This document shows, piece after piece, positions 33,083 through 44,905 of a stretch of DNA of 54,605 nt (the first letter of the stretch is position 1; each line of letters begins with the position of its first letter). The stretch is from Dichomitus squalens LYAD-421 SS1 (Eukaryota; Basidiomycota; Agaricomycetes; Polyporales; Polyporaceae): the NCBI RefSeq assembly GCF_000275845.1, contig NW_006766896.1, positions 570,848-625,452 of the forward strand, written 5' to 3'. A program made the translations under genes and the position numbers. The notes below the pieces were generated by a model. The model did no database searches. It was not told where the DNA came from and saw only the letters and a list, made by a program, of their open reading frames with translations.

Positions 33083-34792
33083 ATGTCTGCTCAAAACCCC
33101 GTGCGTTGTGTCCGACACGCTGCTGCGCAACCGTAGTGTCTCACCTCTTGTTTGTTCACAGATCAGGAGAAAGCTCGTCATTGTCGGCGACGGTGAGTAC
33201 AGTGCTACTCATCCCGTTGACTCCGACCCATGTCTTTTGTCTCTAGGTGCCTGCGGCAAAACATCATTGCTTTGCTCGTTCGCGCTTGGTGAATTCCCCA
33301 AGGAATACGTATGTGGTCGTGCTTCTTCAGTATTGCTTGTTATGCTGATTGGTGCCTCTGTACTTGCAGCAACCAAGTCAGTGCCTTACGCTTCATCGTT
33401 TGAACCGCTTTGATGTCTGACATGCCTTTCAGCCATCTTCGAGAACTATGTCGCCGAGATCCGGTTAGACGGCAAGGCCGTTCAGCTAGCACTATGGGAT
33501 ACTGCGTGAGTCCTTTCCTCCCCGTCACTACCCTTCGATCGCGGACACCCGTGCCACTCCGATTCTCGCTGTTCCCCGCCGAGGCCTTGTGCGTCCCGCG
33601 TCCCGTGCGCTTCCGCCACCAAACTGCAAATGGTGAGCTTCGTGCCTCCGGCAGACTTGTCGCGTCCACCTTCCCTGTCAGCCGTCGAGCAGAGAGGAGC
33701 CGGATATGCCTGACAGATGCCCAGTCCTGACGCCCATCAATGCTGCACTGGAGCGGCATGCGTAGATTGTCGCGTCCGCTTCCATTCGGACGTCGACCCA
33801 CGGAGGTTTAATAAGTGGCCTTTCACCGGTCTTCCCAGCGCCATCGATCGAGCGCACTTCAGGGACGTGAGCTGCTCGTCAAGTAAGGTTTATGTCTCGA
33901 TGCCTGTCTTCGGTGAGCTTCTTCCCCGACAGCATGGCTTAGACACTTCTTGAAGGCGGCAGTTACGCTGTCCAGTAAGGCCTCCGCATTTGTGTGCGGG
34001 CGTCCGTAGTCAGCTGTCCGTTCTTCGTTACGTCCCGACGGTGGCCTTGCAGCGCCCCTTGAATAACTCCTGTTCGGATGCGCGGGTACCTCGGAGGGTG
34101 CACGGTGTCGCGCGATGTTCGGAAGACGCTGTCAGATATGCTTACGCCTCCTTCAATCTCCACAGAGGTCAGGAGGAGTACGAGCGACTGCGGCCAATGT
34201 CTTACTCGAAATCACACGTTATCCTCATCGCGTTCGCCATCGACACTCCCGACTCCCTCGACAACGTCACTGTAAAGGTGCGTTTTTTGGTCCGAGCTAT
34301 AGATCGCGCGCATGCGTCCGGTACGGAGCTGATTTGGTTCTGTGTGCACGAGCAGTGGATAGAGGAGGTTCGTTCGATCTGCGGTCCGACGATCCCCGTT
34401 ATTCTGGTAGGATGCAAGTCGGACCTGCGACCGCCCCCTGGTATGTGCTTCTGCCTTCCTTCAGACCATCTAGAACTAGGGATCACTGACCGTCCATTGT
34501 TCACCCGTTGACAGGTTCCCCAAACTACTCGGCGTACGTATCACGAGAGCAGGCGGAGCGCGTAGCCCAGGCAATCGGCGCGCGGGCGTACAAGGAGTGT
34601 TCCGCGCTCAAGATTGAGGGCGTTGACGACGTCTTCGAAGCGGCGACGCGAGCGAGCATGCTCATGCGTGAGGGTGTCCCTGCACATGCGAGCGGGCACC
34701 AGCACAATCGGCTGGGCGGAAGCATGGGTCATCGGAGGAACTCGAGCGGAGAGGGCTGGGAGGACAAAGGCCGGTGTTGCGTGATCTGCTAG
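33083..34792 (+). CDS. Rho-family small GTPase, Rho2-like
   Basis: Eight exons sum to 221 residues: 33083-33100, 33162-33192, 33247-33308, 33370-33376, 33433-33505, 34166-34277, 34356-34440, 34515-34792. It is a membrane-anchored molecular switch for polarity and the cell wall. Motifs: P-loop GDGACGKTS at residues 15-23, switch I PTIFENY at 39-45, DTAGQE at 62-67, and Rho-type [15 protein letters not shown] near the C-terminus. It ends CCVIC, a CaaX box (CVIC) for prenylation with a neighbouring Cys for possible palmitoylation. [18 protein letters not shown] and [13 protein letters not shown] fit Rho2 better than Rho3 or Cdc42; the subgroup call is from memory of family sequences. Exon 4 is only 7 nt (CAACCAA) and gives Gln-Pro-Thr where many Rho proteins have Val-Pro-Thr. 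Intron 5 is 660 nt against 50-80 nt for the rest. Confidence 0.9.
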
Positions 34793-36308
34793 TCGCTGAT
34801 CGCTACATGCCCGAGGCGAGATGGTTGCGGGCGACTTCGCTACCTACCTGGCCACCGTCCCCAGCCACCGACAGCCACGCTAACCCAATAACTTCAAGCC
34901 TCTAATATCGCCCTTATTATGACTCACTGTCGCTCGTCCCTCGCCCGCATCACACACACTCGTGTATACTTCGCATGCTCCTTGCTCGCTCTCCCATCTG
35001 CACACTGCAACCCATTGCTACCGCCCCTCCCCCCGCGGCGCCCATCCCCGCTACGTTTCGCACCCCTTCACCATCACCATCAACACGGCGGCCTGCGTAG
35101 TGTCACATCCTCACTTCATCCTACCCTAACCCGACTCATCCACGCTGAACGCACACACGCTCCTTAATGATATCGTCCCTGCTTCGATTACACGGTCGGA
35201 CATTGACTTGGAATGGACTATTGCTTTCAACCTCACTCTCCTCCTTCCTATCTCACCCTGTCCCTGTTCTCCCATGCGTCCGTCGACCCGTCCTCACTCC
35301 GCTCTGACCTCTCTCGACCTCGCCCGTCACCCCCTTGTTCCGGCGTATACATACAGGCTCATCTGACATACCGATAGGATGATATGCATGCACCCTGATA
35401 CGCTCGCGGAGGTGTGATGTGTGGAGTAGGTGCTATCGCGGATTCAGTACCATCTTGGTGGTGTGTGGTTTTTTGCTTATCTGGTGAGCGCGTGAGCGTC
35501 CGCTGTCATTCGCGCGTCATGATTCCGTGAGCTGAGAACGCTCTCTAGTCTACATATACCGTCGGTGTCCTGATTGTGCGCTCCACAGAGCTGCGTACCT
35601 GAGCACGGAAGGCTCGTCAGTATGCAGGAACGTGCTGCTTCTCATCGAGCTTAGGCCAAGAGGCGTAAGTGCTTCCCTGCGTCGAGCTTCGTTTGCACGT
35701 GTCGGGGCTGGCTTCGAGCTTCTTGCTTCTGGCTTCCGTTCTTTGCACTGCGCTTGCTCCACCATCGGGAGACGGAGCGCCTCCGTTGAATGATCGTGCA
35801 TGCCTCGAGGGCCTGGCTGTGGGCTGGGAGGGGCGACTTGCCCAGATAAGCTACGTTGGGTGTCCGAGACTCGGGAACATGGGGTACGGTGCGTTTGCTG
35901 CCGGCGGATGGGGGGCTAGACGTGTGGAGCAGCAGGGCACGTGTACGTTTGGAGAGCGGCTCCGATTAATGGGGACTGGATTCGGTGGTACGTGCCTTCG
36001 GAACGAGACGGAGGACGGGTCTTTGTGCGCCGTCTTGGAGGTTTACGGGCATCGTCCTTGTCGTGTTGGTACATGAACCCAGATTTCTTGATCGAAGACA
36101 CGCGCGTAGGACACCGCGGTGGATTACAGCCAGGCGCTCCATTTACGAAGCAAAAGAGTTCTACACATTGTGAGCAAGTCCCGTAATGTTATTTCAAAGC
36201 AGAGTCATTCCTTGGTGAGGTATATTACATATGCATCAATCCAAGCCCACGTTGAAATCCTGTTAATAGCAGAACACAGCATCGTAGCAGCAAGAGAACA
36301 TGAGAAGA
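34793..36308. other. intergenic, 3' flanks of Rho and WD40 genes
   Basis: Convergent region between two genes. A 408-base open frame at 35669-36076 (plus) starts at a non-ATG codon and has no known motif, so it is not called. The stretch 34920-35340 is pyrimidine-rich. Confidence 0.5.
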
Positions 36309-39052
36309 TCAACCAACAGTAGGCATATGGAGCGGTCGAATGCGCACAGTCCCGTCGTGCGAGCCAGAAGCAAGCGTCGAGCTATCCGGAGAGAATGTGA
36401 CGGCCGTCACATTGTCGCTGTGCTCGTTGTACGTCGCAACAGCAGACCCGTCCTCCGCCTTCCACAGCCGTACCGTGTTGTCCGACGCCGCTGACGCGAT
36501 GTATCTCCCGTCAGGAGAGAACTCGACGACGTTGATCATGCTGTCGTGCCCATCCAGCGATAGCTGCCGATCCCCGCTGTACGAGTCGCACACCTTCACC
36601 GTAGAGTCGCTCGACCCGGACGCCACCCGCTTCCCGTCGGGAGAGAACGCGACTGTCCACACGGGGCCGCTATGCTCGTGGAGGATGACAAGGGCTTCTC
36701 CCGTCTCGGTCTTCCAAATGCGACTGCTGCCGTCGTCGGACGCGGTTACGATGCGCTCCCCGTCGGGTGCGAACGCCGCAGAGCACACCATGCCCTTGTG
36801 ACCACGTAGCACCGACTTGGGCTCGAGACTCGTCATATCCCAGACGTAGCATTCGCTCTCTGTCCCACCCGTCGCCGTGTAGCGACCGTCGGAAGAGAAC
36901 ACGACGAATGTGACTACTGCGACGTGCTTGCTCAGTTTGACTGGGTCCTCGTATGTCTCGGTGTTCCACACGAAGAGGGACCCATCGTACGCGCCCGCGA
37001 CGAGCTTGGAGCCGTCCGGCGAGAATGCGAGGGAGTGGACGGCAATGTGCGGCTCGAGCCTCCTGATCTCCTGCCCGCTCGTGACATTCCAGAGGATGAT
37101 GTTCTGGTCGTTTGAGCCAGAGGCGAGCACCTCGTTGTCGTGAGAGAAGGCGAGAGCCGAGACGGTGTCCTGGTGCGGCGTGAGCTTGTACATCATGTGA
37201 TCGCCGCGTACGTCCCAGATGATGACCGTCGCGTCTTCGGAGCCACTTGCGGCGTACCTGCCGTTGGGGGAATATGCGAGTGCAGTGATGGACCCATCGT
37301 GGACACTGGCCTGAGCACCTGCGATGATGCGCTTCTGTCCGTCCTTGTCTTCCTCATTCTCGTCGTTTTCTGCATCCTGTACATCGTCACCGGTTTCTGT
37401 GTACATGGCGGCGAGAACGAGGACATGATTTCAATCCCGAGACACTCTCGAAAGCGAGCGAACGAGCTTACGTTCTGCATCGGAAGGGTTGGGTATTCTT
37501 TGATCGACAACGTACTCGGCAGACTGGTTGAGTTGCTCCGTATTCTCCTGTGTAGTATCATCCACGGCTCGAGGACCCAAGTCAAGCTGCACCGCAACGG
37601 TCCCGACTGCTAGGCGGTTAGAAAGATGAAGTAGTGGAATGAACACGACACACCTCCATCCTCGTCCACATCCACTGTGGGCTTCAATTCTTTCAGAGCG
37701 CCGGCTATATCTAACGGGAAATCCTTGTCCTGGACTCGGAGGGTTTTCATTAGAGACAGATAGATGGAGGAGACGGGGCCAAGTACCTTGAACAGTGCGT
37801 AGATATCTAGATCCGATGCGATTGAGACAGAAGCATCAGAATTCTGTAGTAGAGAATATCATGAGAGAAACGTCCATGTATAAAGCGACGCAGGGCCCAC
37901 CTCAAGAATGTAGTTCAATAAGTCGTTCACTGGATTCCAGGTCTGTCGAATGGTATAGCGTCAACAAGAAACGAAGACTGATAGTGGAGAGCCCCTACAC
38001 CACCCGTCTTCGACGCCTGTTCAAACTCGTCTTCATCCGCTCCCTCAACTCCCTCATCGGCTCTTACAACCACATCCGCTCCATCTGGCCCAGGGGGTGG
38101 AAGCTTATCTGAACCTGCTGCAGCCTTGATCGCATTAAGAAACCACAGTCTCCGCTTCATCTGATAGTAGTGGATGAAGAGACATTGGTCGTTCAGCTCC
38201 TCCATCTGAACTAGGGTCCGTTCACTGTCATCGGCTTTGACCAGCGGGACAGATGCAGGTGCGGCAAGGCTTCTGGATGGCCCGATCTTGCGATGCGTCT
38301 GAGGCAACGTATTATCTGCGATGCTCACGGTCATGTTCAGACCCGCGACTGAGCTGAGATTGGCCGTCACAGAGCCCATCTTCTTCTTGCAATTACCCTG
38401 CAGCGCCGCCACCGCCCACCGAGCTGTCTTCGTCGTTCCGCACACAAACATGATATCCTGCTCCTTGAGGTCGAGCCCGTACTTCTCGTTCGCATACTCC
38501 ATCCAGTGCGCGAAGTTCAGTCTCATGTAGTTGATGATGTGGCGTCTGGACTTGATCTCGGTCGTGATGGCGGCGGGCGAGAACATGAGGAATGCACCGT
38601 TGTTGTCCTCACACGTAAAGGAAAAGCTGGCTCCTGCCGATGCCGTTGCTATGGGACTACTAGCAGACGTTTCGTCAATCGCCGGGTCCCTTGGGAAGGT
38701 AGGCGAGCGAGAATGACACGTACATGTTAGCCTGCCCAGATCCCGAAGCATCAACCGTCTTCACAGTCTGGCTGCAGAGTGGAGGTATCGCAAGAGATTT
38801 CATGGGGCCTCGTACGATAAGATTTGGAGGGTTGAATGGCGTAAAGTCGTTCGGTACGTCTTTGCGTAATTGATCTTCCTCCAACTTGATCCTCGAATTG
38901 AAAAGCTGGAGGAACGATCCGTTATCCAGCCAACCCACGTCTCCAAGGGAGACCTCCCTAGCAGAAGGGTCGGGTTCTGGGAGCCAGAGTGGATAACCGA
39001 ACCCTTGAGGGAACAGCTGATTCGCGTATACGTTCCATGGGGGTTGAGCCAT
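36309..39052 (-). CDS. WD40-repeat protein with an uncharacterised N-terminal module
   Basis: Six exons on the minus strand (39052-38724, 38689-37999, 37942-37901, 37843-37654, 37609-37472, 37396-36309) close to exactly 825 residues. Residues 1-340 form a module with the motifs YPLWLPEPDP, GDVGWLDNGSFLQLFN and FVCGTTKTARWAVAALQG. I recall similar modules in mushroom proteins but know no name or function, and I see no NACHT P-loop. About 340-490 is an acidic linker (DAENDENEEDKDGQKR). From about 498 there are eight WD40-type repeats, each with a GSxDxTVxIWD-like end, so a full propeller is expected, probably a protein-binding platform. Two points need care: intron 1 would be only 34 nt, and intron 2 uses a GTAGGG donor. 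The N-terminal and WD40 parts could therefore be two genes, though the connecting frame closes without a stop. Confidence 0.75.
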
Positions 39053-40127
39053 AGCTTGAGCTCGTGTTTGTGACGCAGGACGAGGAGCGTAGGATGGATA
39101 AAGGGACGCGTCGAGGTCACCAGCAGATGTATATCCAGTATCTCAGACAAGGACAGAGCCTATGAGGTAGCACAAGGACGGGAACTTGAAGCTGTGACCT
39201 GCAGAAACCTAATATCGAGAAGCGTGCATAGCCTCGTTGCGCGTGCACGAGGCAGTTAGAGCGCCATAGTATCAGTACACACTCACCTACCATACCACTT
39301 GTCTCGACCATCTAATGATGCGTGCCCGAGAAGGTATAAAAGGACATGATTATGGTACTGAGGAGCGTACAAGGCAACAACACGATTACAACGAGACTCA
39401 CATATTTGCCACCCGCAAGCGGTTCGCTCACTTAGCTCATCCACAAGCAGTCCTGAGGGGAAATCGAACAAAAGCAAGATTGACACATGCTTATGCGCAA
39501 ACCTGTACCAGTAGTCAAGGCAGTCATTGATGAGTAATTGAAGGGCGGGCGAAGGTCAAGCCAAGTCCGGACGTGATCTTAGCGCCTTGAAAGTTGAAAG
39601 GAAAAACTTTTCGCATCTCGCGTCTCACGGCGGCTGGGCACTATGGGTCCATTCGCTCTACATAGCATTCATGAATTCTGGGGGACACGCAAACGACTAC
39701 AGGCACATCATAGCATCTATGCGTCGCACGACCTTCAGCAAAATCTGCACGTATGTTTGATACGACGTCGACATCAGAAGGCCCCAGGGGCCGGGTCAGG
39801 GCCCCTCCGGATTGACTTCCCGAGCCGACATCGCCTCCGCTGCCCCTCAAGCTCGCCCCGAGTATGACATCACGATACCGACGCACCCCCTGGCAAGTTT
39901 AATTGTGGTGTGCTGAAGAAGTTCGAGGGCAAGCGGGCACGAATGGGATTCGCGTTTGGCCGGTGCAAACGCGTGCCGTACGTAGTACATACAATAGACA
40001 TTATATACACAGTAAAATAGGGGTAGATAAGAGCGCGGGTATCCGTCGGGGGGCGGGACCTGTGGCGCTCGTTCCGCGAGCTCGCCATCTTGACGCCAGG
40101 ATTCCAACATACAGTGATCACCTTCCT
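39053..40127. other. intergenic, upstream of the WD40 gene
   Basis: Promoter side of the WD40 gene, then sequence without a supported gene. Confidence 0.5.
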
Positions 40128-40345
40128 AACCCATACCCTGGTAGCCCATAAACTCCGAAACCCATAGGATTTTGGCTTTCCCAAGTCGGGATAGGGGGAA
40201 ATCGACCCCATAACCCATAGGCCTCCCTCAAAAGGGTTGGTAGACGCCTTTTCGGCGCTCGCTAATTGAGACTTATCAGAGCGCCTATTAGGCGCTAAAG
40301 TTCTGGTAGCCCATAACCCCTTAAAACCCATATATTTGGGCCTGT
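40128..40345. repeat. unidentified CCCATA-rich repeat with a hairpin
   Basis: CCCATA occurs seven times in about 200 bases (near 40130, 40145, 40160, 40206, 40213, 40310, 40327). A longer direct repeat CTGGTAGCCCATAA is present near 40138 and 40304, each copy followed by AAACCCATA. Between them lies a near-perfect hairpin GCGCCTATTAGGCGC (40281-40295). The pattern suggests a small non-coding mobile element or its termini. It is not the telomere repeat CCCTAA. I cannot name the family. Confidence 0.5.
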
Positions 40346-40857
40346 CCCGGGGTTAAGAGGGTGTCGACTGTAAGCGAGTTCTTGAAACACGTATGTAGCT
40401 TATCACTAAGACGCCCCAAATAGCGCGTGCGTTCGGATACACAACCTTTACGCCGCCCTGACGGAGAACAGGTGCGACACCAGGCCACTGCGACTGCAAG
40501 AGCACACGCAAGCCCACCTGCCAACAGAGGTGACTGATGCTACATTTTCTCTCTGCATATCAAATCACTAGAATTATAAGTTCCCAATCTTCATTCCTCG
40601 TTGTTGGCCACAACTTGCATGCAACGCGCCACGGATGACCAACACCCTCCTTAGCAACCGCGGCTTGCGGGTCTGTCTGCGCCGCTCGCCAAGCGAGAAA
40701 AAAACCCTCATATGCTCGCGCCGACCGTGATACGTACGGAGGCGAGGGTTTTAGGATCTGGACTATTGACCCTTGTTTGGTGGTTTGCCTTGGCGGCATA
40801 TATACGGTGCGTCTTCGCTGGTGTGGGCCATCATTCATCCGATTTCCCGATTCCCCC
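40346..40857. other. spacer before WD40 pseudogene copy B
   Basis: No gene seen. Similarity to the intact WD40 gene begins abruptly near 40855 (ATTCCCCCAACGGCAGGTA). Confidence 0.5.
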
Positions 40858-41732
40858 AACGGCAGGTACGCCACAATTGGCTCGAAAGACACGACATCTA
40901 TCATCCGGGACGTACGTGACGACCACATGTTGCATCAATTCGAACCGTACGATGACAACGTCTCGGCTCTCGCCTTCTCTCACGACAACGAGGTGCTCGC
41001 CTCTGGCTCAAACGACCAGAACATCATCCTCTGGAATGTCACGAGCGGGCAGGAAATCAGGAGGCTCGAGCCGCATGTCGCCGTCCACTCCCTCGCATTC
41101 TCTCCGGACGGCTCCAAGCTCGTCGCGGGCGCGTACGACGGGTCCCTCTTCGTGTGGAACACTGCGACATACGAGGACCCAGTCAAACTGAGCAGGCACG
41201 TTGCAGCCGTCACATTCGCCGTGTTCTCTCCCGACGGTCGCTACATGGCGACGGGTGGGCTAGAGAGCGAATGCTACATTTGGGACATGGCGCGTCTCAA
41301 GCTCAAGTTGGTGCTGCGTGGTCACAAGGGCATGGTGTGCTCTGCGGCGTTTGCATCCATCACGGGCACAGCGGCCTCGTGTGGACAGTCGCGTGCTCCC
41401 CAGACGGGAAGAGCGTAGCGTCCTTGTCGAGCGACTCTACATTTAAGGTGTACGACTTGTACAGCGTGGATCCGAAGCTGTCGCTGGACGGACACGACAG
41501 CATGATCGGTGTGGTCGAGTTCTCTCCCGATGGGAATTACATCGCGTCTGCGGCGTTGGACAGTACGATGTGGCTGTGGAAGGCGGAGGACGGGTCTGCA
41601 TTGACGACGTACAAGGATCACAGCAACAATGTGACAGTCGTGGTGTTCTCTCCTGACAGTTCGACGCTCGCGTCTGGCTCGCATGACGGGACTGTTTGCA
41701 TTCAGCCGCTCCATATGCCTACTGCTGGGTGA
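40858..41732 (+). pseudogene. WD40-repeat pseudogene, copy B (near-identical, inverted)
   Basis: Nearly identical at the DNA level to the WD40 part of the intact gene at 36309-37300 but on the opposite strand. It begins inside the first repeat (NGRYATIGSKD) without the N-terminal module, keeps repeats 2-4, then loses about 110 bases near 41354, where CSAAFA of repeat 5 joins the end of the same repeat. The deletion also shifts the frame. Repeats 6-8 follow in the other frame to a stop at 41730-41732 (LHMPTAG, against LHMPTVG in the intact gene). Several WD40 consensus residues are altered, for example IIRDV for IIWDV. It probably makes no full protein, although a five-blade product ending at 41418 is possible. 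Confidence 0.85.
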
Positions 41733-42198
41733 TATTCTTGGTTGTGACGTGGTAGTGGTTTCATACTAATGTACCCGCCTCGACTGGATGTCAGTGGATG
41801 CCAACACCACGGGCTTGCATACAATATATCGTAAAGTACTCCTCAAACTATGTTCTTCTCTACAGCTCACGAAACACCGTCTCAGCATCAAACGCATCGA
41901 CAATTTTCTGGATACTGCGACCGCCTGTGCCACGCGCTCTAATTTCTCCCGTGATCAAGGCAAAGACTGCTGACTTCACGCGGCATGCATAGTCCTGGTC
42001 GACAGTGAGTCGGGACAAGGGTCTACTCCCTCATTCATTCATCGCCCTCACGGTACAGACAGGCCCTCTGATGGCCACGAGGCAACTCACATCCGGTCCC
42101 TACAATGAGATAAGATGAAAGGGCCCCAAAGCGCGTCGTACACGACGTAGCTGGCTTGATCAACATATGATTCAAAACCTTGAACCAAGTTTAAGGAG
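41733..42198. other. convergent spacer
   Basis: 3' flank of the WD40 pseudogene and of the flavin oxidoreductase gene. No gene seen. Confidence 0.5.
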
Positions 42199-44519
42199 TC
42201 AAATAACTTGACCCAATGCCATCCCAAGCACGACTCCAACAACCGCCACAGAAATCCACCACACCCAGTCCCCCTCCCCATCTGTCCGGCTCGCATGCGG
42301 CACGGGAAGCAAAAAGAACCTCGCCATCGTCCCGACTGTGCCAACGGTGAAGTCGAGGTCCTGTCCCAACGCATGCCGCCTCATCATGTAATTGTGCCAG
42401 TTCACGTTCGCCGTCGCGCCCACCACCCTCGGCATCTTCGCAGGTATGTACGACCACACGAGCAGGCAGACGTACCACAGCGCGCGCTCGAGCCCGCGCC
42501 AGCTCAGGTATGAGGAGGGCGGGTCGCCTAGCTCGCTCAGCGCCCAGGGCTCGGAGCGCAGGAAATCAGCGTCTTTCCTGGAGAGTGCGGCGGACAGTTC
42601 GGTGGGGAGATGTGGGTGGATGACGGAGAGTCGGCCTATGCCGAGCAGTTGCGCGTGGTCGCGAGCGAGAGCGGAGGACATTCGTGGGAGAGTGTTGAGG
42701 CCGCCTGTCAGGAGGACGAGCGGAGGTGGGCGGGAGGTCGCTGTTGGGATGCAGCTGGAGAGGATTTCGATGCTACGTTCGGCGAAGGATTCATAGACGA
42801 CTTGGCGTGCGGACTTGTACTCTAGCGCCACATCAATGAACTCTATGTAATCTGCCATCAGCTCATCTTCGGGCCTGAAAGAAGGAAGGAGTACATACGC
42901 GGGTCCTCGTAGTCGCCACCGCTAACCTGAATAGTGTCCACAAGGCCCCATTTGCCAATCTCGCGAACGTGTTCGAGCGCTCGGTTTTCTTGAAGCTCGC
43001 AAGTGTCTCGCGCGTAGTCCGCTGCGTTGAGTTTCACGCCGACGATGAAATCGTCAGGCACTACACCCGGAGCGCGGATTGCTTCAACGATTTCTCGGAG
43101 GAAGCGAAGCGGGTCGCGATCTGCAGAGTACTCGTCTGTCCGGCGGTTCGTCTGCTCGTTATGTTAGGAGCAAGTGCATGGCGATGCTACACGACAACCG
43201 GGTGCGTACCTTGGGCGATATGAATTCGCTGATCAAGTCTTCAGAGAAATCGTCAGCACGCTTTCATCGTGAGACATATACATGAAATGAACTCACATCC
43301 ATGCGCAGCGTGCAGCTCGATACCGTCGAATCCACTCTGCGCCGCCAGCTGTGCCCCGAGCACGAACTGCCCAATCGTACGCTGAATGTCCTCATGTGTC
43401 ATCTCCTTCGGGACCTGCAGGAACAACCAATGGGCCAAGCGCGATAGCCAGCCATCTTGTCCTTTGTGCATCTGGCCGACTCGAATCGGGCTGGGGGCGA
43501 GCGGGGGCGCGAACAGCCGTCGACCTCCGTAGAAATTGAGCGACTGTCTTCCTCCATGGGATAGCTGCATGATTGCGAGTGGGCGACTGTCCTCATCCTT
43601 CCCTCCCAATCCTATTCGTGAGGATGAGGCGGCGGGAGCCCCGAAGTGGATAGTATTCGCAAGTTCGCGCCATGGTGCGAGTGTCTCTTCGCTAAGGGCG
43701 TCGGGAACGACAAGATCGCGGCCAAGCGGAAGATGGTCTTTCGCGACTTGGATATTGCCGGTCATGATCATGCCCCAGCCTCCTGCAGCCCACTTTTGGT
43801 AGAGCGCGATGAAGCTTTCATGGGGACCAGAGCCCCAGAGAGGCGCGAAGTGCTCATACATTGGAGCCTGCGATGAAGTCGGATGATGTCAGTGGGGCTG
43901 AACGGATAGCTAACCCGTTGACGAAAAACATAGCGAACATTGAAAAGATATCCGAAGCCATTCTAGCGTGTGCGCAGGTCTGCGCGCTCGCGTGATGCCC
44001 TCGTTGGCGGACCAGAACCCTTCGCACTCCGCCATGCCGTCATGTCGAGCGGAACTCGCATAGCCCAGTGAGCTGTACTGGGTATTCGAGCACGAGTAAC
44101 ACGGGCGGCATTGCATGCAGTAGCTGTAAATGAAGACCGCGCGTAGATGCCCGTCCTATCATCTAGAGTATTCCATGCTGGGGGGCGGATGTCTGGGTGT
44201 GTTCACTATGAGCCTATTTCTGAAAGATAGTCAACGACGCAGAAACAGTCATCGTAACTTGCGATGCGCAGTGAGAGATTACGTGAGGGGCAAACAAGCA
44301 CGGCATGGTGGCATGAGGTGTGAACAACAGTACCCTGAAATTTACCTTGACAAGCCGATTCGGTACAACCCGTCCACACGGAAGCGTAATTGGAGTCAAG
44401 ATCTTCTCCGCATCAACCAGTAGTTGAGCATCAGCATAATTGCCTGCTTTATTTGAGCTCGCTCACCCAACATACAGAAGCCGCATGAAGAGAGACGTAC
44501 TGTCTGTATACGGCGCCAT
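42199..44519 (-). CDS. NADH:flavin oxidoreductase, old yellow enzyme family, with C-terminal membrane segment
   Basis: Six exons on the minus strand (44519-44501, 44443-44346, 43867-43297, 43238-43210, 43151-42899, 42842-42199) close to 537 residues. It is an FMN-dependent ene-reductase-type protein using NAD(P)H; the substrate is unknown. Motifs: ITLPCGRVVPNRLVK near the start, KAPMYEHFA, MQLSHGGRQ, GIELHAAHGYLISEFISPK around residues 221-240, then TNRRTDEY and VKLNAADY. The last 20 or so residues (WWISVAVVGVVLGMALGQVI) form a hydrophobic tail that would anchor it in a membrane, which is not typical of soluble OYE enzymes. The start needs a 19-nt first exon (MAPYTD) whose GTACGT donor and phase fit perfectly; the next exon has no ATG of its own. 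Intron 2 is 478 nt, unusually long here. Confidence 0.87.
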
Positions 44520-44905
44520 GACGGGCAGAAGGGCAAGCAGGACGGAGATATCTGAGTTGGGCCAGGCTGATACAATCTCTACGACGTCCGAGCGAGGTCA
44601 GAAGTTTACGCTATCAATGCAATGCAGGGCATGCTGTTGGGCGTGGGCAAGGAGGACATGACCGCTTCCGACACGCAGTGGATCGTTACAGACCGCTTTC
44701 TTCTTTTATGTAACATAATGTTTGGGGCCGATTAATGATCCTTATACGCTCCGATGACCATCCACATATCTGAGTTTACTCGACTACTGTCTCGGTTTAG
44801 TCGCCGCTACGACTCCTATGCCGCAAGCGCCTCGTGCGGCGGGCCTCGCGTCTACATCGCGTTCGTCCTCGTCCTCGCCCTCGTCCCCACTGTGCACCAT
44901 CCAAC
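44520..44905. other. divergent promoter region, oxidoreductase and SmD1 genes
   Basis: 386 bases between two genes facing away from each other, so both promoters must lie here. No clear TATA box on either side. Confidence 0.5.

Noticed and set aside
35669..36076. 135-codon plus frame with a hydrophobic start
   Set aside because: It begins with a non-ATG codon, has no splice partner and no known family, so a secreted protein cannot be supported.
40128..40345. Telomere-like repeat
   Set aside because: The motif is CCCATA, not the fungal telomere unit CCCTAA, and it is not in a regular tandem array.
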